This document shows, one piece after another, positions 11,140 through 24,499 of a DNA stretch of 64,000 nt. The notes under the pieces were generated by a model that made no database searches, was not told where the DNA came from, and saw only the letters and a list, made by a program, of their open reading frames with translations. The position numbers and the translations under genes were made by a program. Position 1 is the first letter of the stretch; each line of letters opens with the position of its first letter. This stretch comes from Megaleporinus macrocephalus (lineage: Eukaryota; Chordata; Actinopteri; Characiformes; Anostomidae): the NCBI GenBank assembly GCA_021613375.1, contig CM038717.1, forward strand, positions 33,889,994 to 33,953,993. The letters run 5' to 3'.

Positions 11140-11440
11140 TCCGGACCCCCCACAGACCAGATATTATTTGTACTGGTGTTAGAGGATCAGACACAGCAGT
11201 GCTGCTGGAGTGTTTAAACACTGTGTCCACTGTCCACTCTATTAGACACGCTTACTTTACTGGTCCAGCAGTGACACTGAGGTGTTTAAAAAAAAAAAAT
11301 CCAGCAGCACTGCTGTGTCTGATCCACTCATACCAACGCAACACACACTAACACACACTACTCTGCAGTGCTGGGAATGACCTGTCTTCCTAATAGTATC
11401 TGCTCTGTGGTGGTCCTGACCGTTATAGAACAGGGTGTGG
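11140..11440. repeat. Foldback-type dispersed repeat (GTGTCTGATCCACTCA family)
   Basis: Has GGATCAGACACAGCAGTGCT near 11184 and its complement CAGCACTGCTGTGTCTGATC near 11304, so it is hairpin-forming. The family recurs at 19700-19990 and, as a larger foldback, at 22085-22765. Confidence 0.75.
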
Positions 11441-11565
11441 GGCGTTTAACAAAGTGTGCAGCAAGTTAGATGGACTACAGTCTGTAAAACAGGCAATTTG
11501 TGTAGATGTGAGGTGGTTTTAATAAATAAAAAAATAAATAAATGTGTGTGTATATATGTATATAT

Positions 11566-13074
<1,509 letters not shown>

Positions 13075-13082
13075 TACAGAAT

Positions 13083-13331
13083 ATCATCGCTGTCCAATGA
13101 AAAACAAGTATTTCCAAAATTGCAACTTTACAGGAGAGAACAAAAACATACTTTACTTTCAATGGAAGTCAATGGAACCAGAATTTTTTCCAAGCTGTTT
13201 TGGAGCACTGTTGGTCCACTCATCATGAAATTTTCTCACAATGTAAATGACCATTGACGTGTTCAAATGATGTAAAAAAACCTCGAAATCGACAAAAATG
13301 TAGACATGTTTTTCATTGGACAGCGACAATA
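13083..13331 (+). mobile_element. MITE with 8-bp target duplication
   Basis: The 249-bp element has inverted ends, left ATCATCGCTGTCCAATGAAA and right TTTCATTGGACAGCGACAAT. It is flanked on both sides by TACAGAAT (13075-13082 and 13332-13339). An 8-bp duplication is the mark of hAT-superfamily insertion. Related, more eroded copies are at 274-520, 19540-19650, 20150-20310, 20490-20620 and 21880-22070. Confidence 0.85.
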
Positions 13332-13339
13332 TACAGAAT

Positions 13340-15265
13340 GAAGACATTTTGTAATAAAAAAATAAAAATAATTTCTAAACTTTAGAAACAAGAAATGTAT
13401 CAAACCTTAAAAGATTTGAGTTCCTACACCCTAGTATATAAAAATAGATATACCAATCTATCAATCCTTCCATTCATCCAATTATATTATATATATACCA
13501 ATTATACAATGTATTTTGTAATGATTCAAGATGCCAAACATCTCAGAGGTTCTAGCAGTATTTTGAAGGTCCTGCTCTATCTTTGATGACCACCTCACAC
13601 CTAAAGGAGCTACTTCAGACCCACTTTGCAGTCACTGCGGCAATGAGTTTTTCTTCTCCACATGTTTCTCAACCACTTTCATGACTCCCCAGAGAGATTC
13701 AGGTCTGTTGATTGCGTGGCTCAGCCATCGCCTGAATCTCCTCCTACTCAGACCACTCCCTCAGCAGTGACTCCTCTTGTCTTCCAGTCATTGTTTTGTG
13801 GTTTTCCTCCTTTCAGCGAACAGTGGACACGAGCACCTGATTAACATCAGTGTTTGACAGGTGCAGGTCCTTTGTTTGAGCAATTTCCTGTATGTGCCAG
13901 TGCAGATGGATACACAGACAGTTGTACTTAATTTCCTGGAGTTATTGGAGATAAAAGAAGTCACCATGCATACATTTGTCAGTTCGGTACACATTAAACA
14001 ATCCATTCAAACAACTGGAGCAACTGAAAAATCAGCTTAATAAACATTAAATAGTATATAAAACAAACAAGTATTCCCACACAGAGGTAAAGTACCGTCT
14101 GTATGCGTATATATTGGCTCAGGGCTAACACATTAGCTTGTGCAATACTTAAAAATGTTGTACTTTTAACCCTTTGAGGTGTAAGTAGACACGTCATTCA
14201 AGGTTTTTATACTATGTGATTCAGCACAAACTCATCTTTTCTGACCCTTCAGTTATTGAACCTAACTATGAGATGAAAAACATGTAAAAACACAACAAAA
14301 TATAATATTAACATATAGAAAGCAAGAGAATTTAGTAGAATAAATCACAGTAAACTTGCACAAGTCATTCGAAGACTTGTTATAATATGTACAAGATAAA
14401 TAGGGTCTAAACTAGGGTCTTTAATCCCTTGCATTGATTGGATCTGCTGGATGCTGCATGTAAAGGGAATCCATTGTGCAGTTATTTCTCTTTCCTTTAG
14501 TGTGTTTTAGTAGCTTTTTGTTCATATAAATGCTCTGCAAAGCCAAAAATACATGCTAGAGTTAGAAGAAACCACTTTTCTTAGCAGTCTGAAACAGCTG
14601 ATGTCCAGCCCTCTTCTTTGTGACATCATCTTGTAACACAGTCCTTACTGTCTGGTTGTCTTCAAGCTTGGCAAGAGCTCACACAAAACATACTTTACAA
14701 TATCGCTCTGAAACATCCTGCTGTAGTCTGGCTTGCGAGGGCCAATCAGGTCTACCAACTTGGGCTACCAGACTTTCAGGATCGGACTCGGACTCAAACT
14801 GATACGGCAGAACCGACACCATTGTAAGAACAGCTAATCTGACCGATCAGAGCACTGTGCTCATTGGGAGGCGGGGCTTGAAGACTCAGGAGCTCTAACA
14901 GAGTGTTTTAGAGGGTACATGTACAGAGGTATAGATGTACAGTATAAAAGATTGTGTTTTTATTTCTAGAAGACCTCAAAATAAAATTTTAAGCATTAGA
15001 AATTAGGACAATGTGTCATTTTCAGTCTTTTGATTGGCTACCAAGTCATAGTAAAACTAAGAATTATGGCTGATGTATTTTAATTAATATATACTGGTTA
15101 AAAGATGAAAAACACGAAACACTCTTGCAGATGATGTGTAGATCTGTCCAGGGGTTTCATAGCTAAATATGACACACAGTACATACTGGATATAGTCGTA
15201 AGCTTTGCTTCTCTAGTTTAAGTTGGACCTTTTAGGTTTTGTTGACCTCTCGAATGGTACATGAG
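13340..15265. other. Intron 4 sequence, nothing recognised
   Basis: Long stretch with only short, featureless open frames. No transposon ends or tandem repeats were recognised. Confidence 0.4.
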
Positions 15266-15269
15266 TTCT

Positions 15270-15530
15270 GAATTTAATTCAGTTCCATTCAAGTTTATTT
15301 GTATAGCGATTTTACAACAATGTTGTCACAAAGCAGCTTTACAGAAGTTTTGAAAACACAGTCAGTTACAATATATATATATATATATATCTCCTCCAGT
15401 GAGCAAGCCAGAGGCAACAGTGGCAAGGAAAAACTCCCTCAGAGTAGAGGAAGAAACCTTGGGAGGAACCAAGACTCAAGGGGAGACCCATCCTCCTCTG
15501 ATCAAACAGTATTTACAGTTTAATAAACTA
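15270..15530. repeat. Dispersed fish repeat (CAAGGAAAAACTCCCT family)
   Basis: Contains CAAGTTTATTTGTATAGCGA, CACAAAGCAGCTTTACAGAA, GTGGCAAGGAAAAACTCCCT, GAAGAAACCTTGGGAGGAAC and AGGGGAGACCCATCCTCCTC in the fixed order seen in a repeat that I know from many teleost genomes. It is interrupted by a short (AT)n. The open frames are not host proteins. Confidence 0.8.
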
Positions 15531-15911
15531 AATATCAAAGAAAATCTGGATGGAAAAGTTCTAGAAACTCTAAATGGGTGACTGAGTCTTTATGAAAGTG
15601 GGCGTGAGCTGAAACAGTCCCATCCTACCTCAATGCTGGTACATCTGGATGGCACAGTGATGTAATTGAGGGTGTAGCACCTGGCACAAATGAGCAGAAT
15701 GAACAGAAGAGCTGGTTAGTGATAGATGAGGCATTGTCAGCATAGCTGTAGTGCTCTAATGACCTAAAAATGAAAACATTAACACAATAATATTAGATCT
15801 GCAGGCACTCCTGGATTTTCTGAATCGTTCCACCCCTAATGTATACACAGTGTTCACGGTTGGTTACAGCAGAGGCACTGATGTTTACGCGAATGTGTAT
15901 TTTGTGTGTAG
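15531..15911. other. Intron 4 end, nothing recognised
   Basis: No repeat or regulatory feature was recognised apart from the exon 5 acceptor. Confidence 0.4.
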
Positions 15912-16556
<645 letters not shown>

Positions 16557-16708
16557 GTGACAAGTATGGGAACGTGATTCACCTGTACGAGAGAGACTGC
16601 TCTATTCAGAGGAGGCACCAGAAAGTGGTGGAGATTGCCCCAGCAACACAGCTAGACCCCCACCTCCGAGACAGGCTCACCGCGGACTCGGTCAACCTGG
16701 CCAAACTG
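16557..16708 (+). CDS. pc: Pyruvate carboxylase, coding exon 6 (last exon seen)
   Basis: The exon completes codon 253 and runs to residue 303. It contains [20 protein letters not shown] and KVVEIAPAT; the Arg-Asp-Cys-Ser stretch and the RRHQK basic patch are typical of biotin carboxylase near the bicarbonate and ADP site. The acceptor is TTGTCCAG. The coding match stops after NLAKL, giving a donor GTATTA at 16709 that is GT but weak from +4 on. The last residue is Leu where I recall Gln in mammals. The six exons total 909 nt, exactly 303 codons. The rest of the protein (vertebrate total about 1,180 residues: rest of biotin carboxylase, carboxyltransferase and biotin carrier domains) lies beyond the window. 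Confidence 0.9.
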
Positions 16709-17279
16709 GTATTACTGAACGCATTCACACATCACCAGTTTGCTCAGACTTGTGTGGCTACTTGTAAGCTGGAGGGCAAAAGAGATTGACTGGTTTTCAA
16801 CACTACATAGCGACCACTTTCAGTTTACATAGCATTATTGCAATGCTACAACTTTTGCAATCCATAAAAATGATTAACAACTGTTTATAATAACACAGTT
16901 ATCGTGGGTAGGTGCATATTTGATTTGGGTCATGTTATTCAGTGGCCAAACTCATAAAGTGAGCACTGGAGTGAATTAAAATACATTCATAGATGTTATC
17001 ATTTTGGTGATTCAATGTTACAAGACGTCATAACTTACTCAATGTCTTAGGCCACAATATACTGAGAGGGATTCCGGTTTTAAAAATATTTAAAAATATG
17101 GAATTCAGTCTTTAGGAGTGGTTCAGTTTGAAAGTAATAGTAGCAGAACTTGCCAGATTGCTTGGATTTCTTTGCAATAAGATTTTATGTACATCCCAAA
17201 TATGAACCTGGCGAGTACATATCGTGATATACTGCAATACTAAAAATTGCTTTTCACCCCATGTGTCGCCCAAGTCTTA
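16709..17279. other. Start of intron 6, mostly unremarkable
   Basis: A short CGATATGTACTCGCC-type remnant near 17200-17260 (CCTGGCGAGTACATATCGTG) resembles the hAT MITE of 30474-30820. Nothing else was recognised. Confidence 0.4.
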
Positions 17280-17555
17280 CACAGTGTGTCTTACATATGA
17301 CTGGAAAGCTTTCCCTCCAGATTTGGTGCTGCTAACACCCAAAACGTAGCTACAGAGTCTCACGTGACAGCAGGGGAAGACACAGCCAATCACACTGGCC
17401 ATATAACTCCAGTAGAGAACGTGATGTAACCCTTTCTGCACCTCTAGGTTAATGAGACGTTGACTGAGCAGCGTCTGTTTTTCAGAGTTGATCAAATTGT
17501 TGGTGGGGACAGTTCAGTAATTCACGTCTATTCAGTCCATGCTAATTCTTTTGAC
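17280..17555 (+). repeat. Dispersed repeat of about 275 bp, copy 1
   Basis: Shares, in order, TATGACTGGAAAGCTTT, GCTACAGAGTCTCACGTGAC, GACACAGCCAATCACACTGG, CTCCAGTAGAGAACGTGAT and ATTGGTGGGGACA-type sequence with 35668-35940. The tail also matches part of the 5391-6101 palindrome, suggesting a common DNA element. No coding content. Confidence 0.8.
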
Positions 17556-17790
17556 CGCCGTATCTGTATGTTAGGGATGTAACAACGCACAGAATTTCAA
17601 GCAGTGGTGTTTTGGTTTCATCAGTTTCGTAATACAGACTAATATGTGGTGCTTATGAAGCTATTCTCTATGTCAACATGGTAATGTTTCCATTTTTAGT
17701 TATGAGAGCGCTCGGCTTTATAGGCCCAATCCACTAGCCGGTATGTTTCACCGCTGCTCTCAATTTTCAGGTAAAGTGGTAGTAATATTG

Positions 17791-17820
17791 GAGAGAGAGG
17801 GAGAGAGGGAGAGAGGGAGA

Positions 17821-17882
<62 letters not shown>
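17791..17882. repeat. (GA)n microsatellite with GAGAGGGA interruptions
   Basis: Purine-only tract of about 92 bp, first imperfect (GAGAGAGGGA) and then pure GA from 17820. Confidence 0.97.
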
Positions 17883-18445
17883 CTCTGCCCTTGTGGGCTT
17901 GCTTGTTTCATTTATATTATAGTTTATGCAATATAATCAGTATTCCAATGAGGGGGGCTGTGTTTGGCCCAGTCCCGCTATATAAAGATCTGAACAGCTC
18001 AGTACATAGTCTGTATATGACAAATCACCTGTATGTGTATTACACAGAGCAGAACCTGAAACTGGAAATATATTAGGAGAGCCGTTCGCAGGACGAATGC
18101 AGGAGAATGTGATAATACCTTGGATGGGTGGATGAGATATAGGCCAAGTCTCAGGTAGTGTTCTTAGTTTCTACTGATTCTGTATCTCTGAGTGTGCACC
18201 CACACAACCACTCATGACTTTTACGGTAGCAGCTCTGTCGGCGCTGTGCCCGGTCTCGGTTTGTATTATTTCCAGCACTTCAACGTTCCTACTAGAGCTT
18301 TATGGTCAGAGTTTTTCTTTTTTTTTGTCTCTCCATGAACTTATTTCATCTTCCTCTTTGCAGGTACAAAGAAACAATGACTCATTTTGTCAATGCAGAG
18401 TCTGGCGCCTTTGCCTGTTATTGAAAATGTTTCCCCATTTACACA

Positions 18446-18446
18446 A

Positions 18447-18497
<51 letters not shown>
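18446..18497. repeat. (CT)n microsatellite
   Basis: About 50 bp of CT with one TTT interruption. Confidence 0.97.
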
Positions 18498-18499
<2 letters not shown>

Positions 18500-19330
18500 G
18501 CACATCCTCTTCCTCCTCTTTATGGCCAGCACTGCATTCTGAAGAATATGTGTTGAAAGGGCCTCTCAGAGCATCTATACTTTTGAAGTCTGTTGTGTTT
18601 GAATGTCTCTGAAGCTCAGCTTGTCTGTATCCAGGACACCGTGTGATCAGAATAGTGCATGCGGAGAGTGCACACTATAGAAAGAGCACTTTTTTTTTTT
18701 TAATCTTTAAAGCCGGGTCTGTAGGATCAACACGGTGCTTGGACCTCTACATGGTGTGGTTTATGCTTTCAGACACCAGATGGCGCCGGTGATGCTGTAA
18801 CCAAGAGCCCTTGAACTGAAATGGGGAATCAAAGTGTCCCATTCATGTGGGCTGCTGAATAGAGACCAGCCCAAGACGCACGGCAGAGCGTTTCCGAGCG
18901 CCGCGAGCAGTGAATCGACACTGATCGTCTTTGTGAGGCGTGATCAGATTTATTATAGCCTGATCGAGAGAGCGCTCGGTGAGCAGCCGTGTGAAAAACG
19001 CCCTGCTCGGTCACTCTGATCGGCTCATTAGATGTGGTGCACTGGGTCACATTGCTCCACTAATTACTCTTCGTTTTGGTGACAGCATGCCAGTGTCTTC
19101 CCAAGTCCCTCATGCCTGCGCTGGCGGTGTCGGGGAAGAGATGCACACGAGCACAAGGGCACACGCCCAGTGAAGCTCAGTGAGACGTGCAGTTTAATGT
19201 ACACATACAGGCACATATGTACATACACCCCCGCCTCCACACTGAACATGCCTGACACCCTCCATCACCGCTTTGGTTATATTTGGCCTGATGTACATTA
19301 AACATTTGAGTATTGATCACTACCAATTTA
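18500..19330. other. Non-repetitive island with CpG-rich core
   Basis: No exon was recognised. The stretch 18830-19160 is richer in GC and CpG (GCACGGCAGAGCGTTTCCGA and similar) than its surroundings and shows no repeat structure. It could be a conserved non-coding element; there is no direct evidence. Confidence 0.35.
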
Positions 19331-19334
19331 TATA

Positions 19335-19335
<1 letters not shown>

Positions 19336-19420
<85 letters not shown>
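19336..19420. repeat. (TA)n microsatellite
   Basis: About 85 bp of uninterrupted TA bracketed by TATACC and GGTACC, so the whole is palindromic. Confidence 0.97.
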
Positions 19421-19422
<2 letters not shown>

Positions 19423-19429
19423 TACCATA

Positions 19430-19647
19430 TATATACCAATGTCATGTCGCTAAATTGATCAAATTATGTAAAAAAAATATAAATGGATTTTAATTTTTTT
19501 ATATTATTTGAACCGGACATCTGCTCTTTATATCCTGTGAAAGTGTTATGATGAGTGGACCAATAGAAATGCTCCAAAATTACTTGGAATTAAACCTCAT
19601 TACATTAAAATCACATTTAAGTTACTATTTTGAAAACACTAGATTTT

Positions 19648-19686
<39 letters not shown>

Positions 19687-20070
19687 GTGTGTGTGGACGA
19701 TTTTCAGTCCAGCAGTAACACTGAGGTGTTTAAACACTCCAGTAGCTCAGCCGTGTCTGATCCACTCACACTAGCACGACACACACTAACACATCACCAC
19801 CACGTCAGTGTCACTGCAGTGCTGCGAATGACCCACCACCCAAATAACAGGGTAACATAAGCATGCAGAGAAACAGATGGACAATAGTTTATAATAATAG
19901 AACTACAAAGTGCTCCCATACGGTCAGTGGAGCTGATAAACTGGACAGTGAGTGCAGTGAAGGAGGTGTAGCTAATGAAGTGGCTTGTGTCTCTGCAAAT
20001 ATGTAAAATCAGAATACTTACTGAACAGTTATATATAGTATATATACTATATAGTATATATACATTAGTG

Positions 20071-20143
<73 letters not shown>

Positions 20144-20310
20144 TAATGTCATGTCGCTATCAAAGGAAAAACAAGTAGAGGGAGGGATAAATTGTGTTAT
20201 GACAGAGTTATGATGAGTGGACCAATAGAAATGCTTCAAAATTACTTGGAATGAAACCCCATTACATTTACAATCTACCACACTTAAAGTTAGTATTTTG
20301 GAAACGTGAT
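19430..20310. repeat. Duplicated microsatellite-plus-MITE block with an intervening foldback repeat
   Basis: The order (TA)n - AATGTCATGTCGCTA - GATGAGTGGACCAATAGAAA - AAAATTACTTGGAATNAAAC - (TA/TG)n occurs twice, at 19336-19700 and at 20073-20356. Between the copies, 19700-19990 is a GTGTCTGATCCACTCA-family repeat almost identical in order to 22491-22765. A second (TA)n tract runs 20070-20142. The MITE parts belong to the 13083-13331 family, minus orientation. Confidence 0.8.
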
Positions 20311-20314
20311 TGTC

Positions 20315-20356
<42 letters not shown>
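20315..20356. repeat. (GT)n microsatellite
   Basis: About 42 bp of GT, slightly interrupted at the right end. Confidence 0.96.
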
Positions 20357-20359
<3 letters not shown>

Positions 20360-20489
20360 TATGTGTATATAGGCTTGAAGACATTAGCCAATGTTTCACA
20401 CTCATATTGCTCATAACATTATTTGTGTGTCTCAGCAAAACCTGCTGTCTCCTGAACAATGCTTTATATTTAAGGCAACAGTAGAGGAT

Positions 20490-20620
20490 TGTAAGTCTTA
20501 ATGTAAATCAATGGAACCAAACCTTTTTCTAAGCAATTCTGGGTCATTTTTTTTTGTTCTGTACACATGATATAAAGAGCAGACATTTTCAATTATGTCT
20601 AAAACTACAAAAGGACAAAG
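20490..20620 (+). repeat. Eroded copy of the 13083-13331 MITE family
   Basis: AATGTAAATCAATGGAACCA and the following TTCTAAGCAATTCTGG resemble the middle of the family in + orientation, opposite to the copy at 20150-20310, so the pair could fold back. Confidence 0.5.
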
Positions 20621-21335
20621 AGGGCGATACAATGTGTGCCGTGTTTTTGCTTTGTGTATGTGTGTATGAGTACACAAAGTCCTTTCATAATCAATCTCTG
20701 TTAAATGCATTTCATTTACGTGCCCAAATTTAACAATGCAGTCAGTTAAAGCTGCAGTGATATGCATGCATTTGGACAGCCGGTCAAAAAAAACTACAGA
20801 TTTTGTAGCTCATGTTTAATTTATGTTGTACTTATTTCCTCAGTATGCACATGAACATGAATTGTGTTGTTATAATGTGCAGAAGTTTGTTATTTGTGGA
20901 GGATCTATAACTAGTAGGCCTGAGCTTCTGCACACGACTGCTTTAGGACAGTGTATTTACTGCTTTGAGTAACTCAGTGTCATTGTTTTCATTGTGCTAC
21001 TGCAGGACTTACAATAACCTAAGCATGAAAAAAACGTACCGGCGGGGTGAAGGTGTTAAAAGGATGAACATAGTATAGCAGGTGTACACAGTGGCAGCGC
21101 GTGAGCAGATGGGCTTCGGGCTGATGCCACAGATGGTTGGAAGGGTCAAAGTAGGAAAACGCATTAATGGTGTTAAAACAATTGGAGGTGTTAACGGTAT
21201 GTCGTGTTTGACACCACTGTTACTCTCTCTTTACTGTGTTCATCATTGATCAGGACCTCCAGGACCTGAGCAGATCATATTTGGGTCATGCATCATTGTC
21301 AGCTCTGTACACTGTTAGTGTGTGATGCGGAGCGT
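20621..21335. other. Intronic spacer, nothing recognised
   Basis: No gene or repeat end that I can support. Confidence 0.4.
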
Positions 21336-21339
21336 GTAT

Positions 21340-21790
21340 TGGATACAGCAGGGCTGCCAAACCCTGGTCTTGGAGACCTAGCAACCTTGGGAGACCTAGC
21401 AACCTTGGAGACCTAGCAACCTGGAGTTTTCAGATTTAGCACATCTGGCTCAGGTGCCCCAAAAGCCCTGTATTACCTGGATCAGGTATGTTTGATTAGG
21501 GTTGGTGCTCAACTGTGCATGGTGGTGGATCTCCAGGACCAGGATTGTGCCCTTGGAAACAGCAATTGAACACCACTGTTGTATTGGTCTTATGGAACTT
21601 GTAGATGCTTATCTGTTGCTGCATGATTTGTGGTGGTCATCTTCTAGTCCATAGGCTGTGGAACTCCTGGAGAGCTAGATTCCTGCATAGTTTGGGAGGC
21701 CTTACCACCTCAAGCACACCTGATTGAGGTTAATCACCAGATACGGTTGCTGTGCTGGCTGTGCAGAGATATCACCCAACTGTTGTCTCG
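21340..21790. repeat. Dispersed repeat remnants (CTCCAGGACCAGGATTG family)
   Basis: Contains an in-place triplication of GGAGACCTAGCAACCTTG at about 21370-21420, then CATCTGGCTCAGGTG, GTTTGATTAGGGTTGG and CTCCAGGACCAGGATTG. A second remnant at 21660-21760 has CTCCTGGAGAGCTAGATTCC and AGCACACCTGATTGAG. These motifs belong to a repeat common in cyprinid and characin-type genomes, from memory. Confidence 0.6.
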
Positions 21791-21869
21791 TCCCTCAGTT
21801 CCTCAACATCGCTCTAGTCCTTCATCTGTGCTCAGTTTCTAATCACAGGATGCTGTGATTACAGGAGAG

Positions 21870-22065
21870 ACCAAAAACAAACTTTACTTTCAATGTAAGT
21901 CAATGGAACCGGAATTTTCTCCAAGCTATTTTGGAGCACTTCTATTGGTCCACTCATTATTAAATTTTCACACAATGTAAACGACCATTGTCAGGTTCAA
22001 ATGATGCAGAAAACTTGTTTCCCATTGGACGATACATGTTTCCCATTGGACAGCAACGATATGTA
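21870..22065 (+). repeat. Copy of the 13083-13331 MITE family
   Basis: Matches through CTTTCAATGTAAGTCAATGG, TTTTGGAGCACTTCTATTGG and CCATTGGACAGCAACGATAT. The left terminal repeat is lost. Confidence 0.75.
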
Positions 22066-22084
22066 GACAGCCACTTCAATAGAA

Positions 22085-22765
22085 ACACTGTTTGTATCTA
22101 CACTCACTGTCCATCTTATCAGCTCCACTTATTATATAGGACCACTTTGTAGTTCTACAGGTTGTAGTCCATCTGTTTCTCTGAACACTTTCAACCTTTT
22201 CAATGCTTAGTTTGTGACCAGCACAAACAGGTCTTAGGTTGGCGGTGGATCATTCTCAGCACTACAGTGTTAAGTTTGTGTTGTGCTGGTGTGAGTGGAT
22301 CAGACACAACAGTGCTGCTGGAGTTGTTAAACACTGTGTCCACTCACTGTCCTCTCCTATGTTGCTGGTCCACCGTGTAGATGTAAAGCCAGAGAGAGTA
22401 GCTCATCTGCTGCACAGTTTGCGTTCCTCAAGTTCTTCATCATCAGTGGTCACAGGACTGGCTGGATAGTTTTGGTAGGTGGACTATTCTCGGTCCAGCA
22501 GTGACACTGAGGTGTTTAAACACTCCAGCAGATACAACTCAACACATACTAACACATCACCAGTGCTGAGAAGGACCCACCTCCCAAATAACAGGGGGAA
22601 CATAAGCATGCAGAGAAACAGATGGACTATAGTTTATAATAGTAGAACTACAAAGTGCTCCTATATGGTCAGTGGAGCTGATAAACTGGACAGTGAGTGT
22701 AGATACAAGGAGGTGTAGCTAATGAAGTGGCTTGAGTCGCTGCAAATATGTGAGATCAGAACACT
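22085..22765. mobile_element. Foldback element of about 680 bp
   Basis: Left arm 22085-22360 and right arm 22491-22765 are reverse complements in order: CACTGTCCATCTTATCAGCT with GCTGATAAACTGGACAGTGA, TTTGTAGTTCTACAGG with AGTAGAACTACAAA, CCATCTGTTTCTCTG with CAGAGAAACAGATGG, TGCTGGAGTTGTTAAACACT with GGTGTTTAAACACTCCAGCA. The spacer holds a 76-codon frame without recognisable content. The right arm is near-identical to 19700-19990. Confidence 0.85.
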
Positions 22766-23585
22766 TACTGAACCGTTTCTTTAATATGGAGCGGCAATTC
22801 GAGCCAGTCCTGGAGTCCGTCTATTACAATGCATATATAATATGTGTTACATTTAAAGTAGTCGACTGAGCGAGTGTCGCTGACTGTCCATGAATAATTG
22901 ATCTTTAATTGAAGGGCAAGCTGTACCCGTCTGCCTGTTTCACAGCACACATCCATCAGAGCGGCACGAGGATCAAACATTGACGAGCGAAAGAAAGCGA
23001 CGTAGGAGAACCGTACAGGCCTTTGTGTCGGCCCGGGCCGTCGGTGATCATGCGATGCGGATGAAGCCGAGATTCTTTCGCATGTGTGCGCGCACCTGCT
23101 TGTTTAGTCTGTCTGGGATCAGAGCGTTTGCCACCGACTCGGCTGATTCCTTTTGAAAAGCTGATTTTTAAAAGGCGGCGGATGAGCCACATCGAAAGAT
23201 GCAGCTTAATGATGCCCGTTTAATGTTTGCTGCCAATTTCTGACGATCTCCTAACGATCATCAAACGAAACGCGACTCCGAAAAGATTTGGGCGCCGCTC
23301 TTTCCGAAGGAGGAGAGATGCTCGAAGGTGATCTTTTAGTGGGGAGAATTCATTACTCTTGTCTGTGAAGGGCTTTCTTATGAACTGAGAGCTGATGGAT
23401 AGTTAGTTGGGAGTGCGTGCTGCTCTTAATGTGTCTGCAGCACTTTGTAATGGTCTTCCCGTTCCTCATTTAGTGAGCTCATTTAGATTTCCTGTTTTTC
23501 ACTAAGAATGCAATTTGCAAATGTCATGGTCTGTAGCAATTACTGGGCATTCTGCTCGCTGCATTATAACCGAGTGTGTGTGTTT

Positions 23586-23587
<2 letters not shown>
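22766..23587. other. Non-repetitive island, candidate conserved element
   Basis: 22890-23350 is unusually CpG-rich for this intron (CGGCCCGGGCCGTCGGTGAT and CAAACGAAACGCGACTCCGA parts) and has no repeat signature. No splice-flanked coding exon was found in it. Confidence 0.35.

Positions 23588-23630
<43 letters not shown>
23588..23630. repeat. (GA)n microsatellite
   Basis: About 43 bp of pure GA. Confidence 0.97.
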
Positions 23631-23631
<1 letters not shown>

Positions 23632-24380
23632 ACACCCACCTTCTGGTGTTGTGTGGACATCACACACTTGCAGATACTTGTTATTGTGCTGTTAAATCTT
23701 AAGCAGTGAGCATTGAAGCTTCTTTCAACCCCCAAGACCGCATCCAGGAGCAAAAGCTGAAGGACCTTGTTGCTGAACACGCAGCTGTTGGGCCACTCTC
23801 TGACTCCCCAGGCGTGTGGATGCTAGACTGTGTTAAGCATTTCTCTTTATGAACTTCTGATAATTCTGAATGAGCAGTTATTTGTGAAGAGAAGCAGCAG
23901 ATCATCTGTAGTGTCTTCTGTGGTTTCTTTTCGTGGTGTCGAATGAAGAGAGAAGGCCAGTCCGGGACGTGAGTGATGGTTTATTGCCTGTAGTCTCAGC
24001 GGATGGTAGCAAACACGCACCTGTATATCCCATTTTACAGCCTTCCACATAGGCAGACCATTATCCACTGGGCATGAGGCAGAAACTAATTGAGCTGCTG
24101 TTGAACGTAGGATTTGCTAGCCATAAACACGAGCTCCTGATGACTGTTGTAAATCTGACCAGGCCTATAACTGAGCATGTGTCTAACAGACCCGATGCAG
24201 ATCAGATGCAGCCTGGTGCACTGGTGCCATCTCCTTAGTAAGGAAAGTAGCTATTGGCTGTCCTGTTGCAGGTATTTGAAGGAATGATGTTGTGGAAGAG
24301 ACGAAAAGTGAGTAAAAACACCCGAAATATGTTATAACTACAAATAAATGAACTTCTTCTGTGGATTCTTTTATTGTTTC
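23631..24380. other. Intronic spacer, nothing recognised
   Basis: Several open frames of about 70 codons on the minus strand have no recognisable motif. Confidence 0.4.
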
Positions 24381-24384
24381 CTTT

Positions 24385-24450
24385 GAAATCGGCCGTGTCA
24401 CACTAAAGAATTTCCCTCTGGGATCAATAAAGTATCTATCTATCTAACAT
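24385..24450 (+). repeat. LINE-type 3' tail (GGGATCAATAAAGTATCTAT)
   Basis: ATTTCCCTCTGGGATCAATA followed by AAGTATCTATCTATCTAAC is the common fish non-LTR retrotransposon 3' end with short TCTA repeats. It lies about 50 bp before the first tandem array. Confidence 0.65.
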
Positions 24451-24499
24451 ACATTTATATTTACATCCTGCTCTGTAGATAGGGGGCGGGGTCAGTGGC

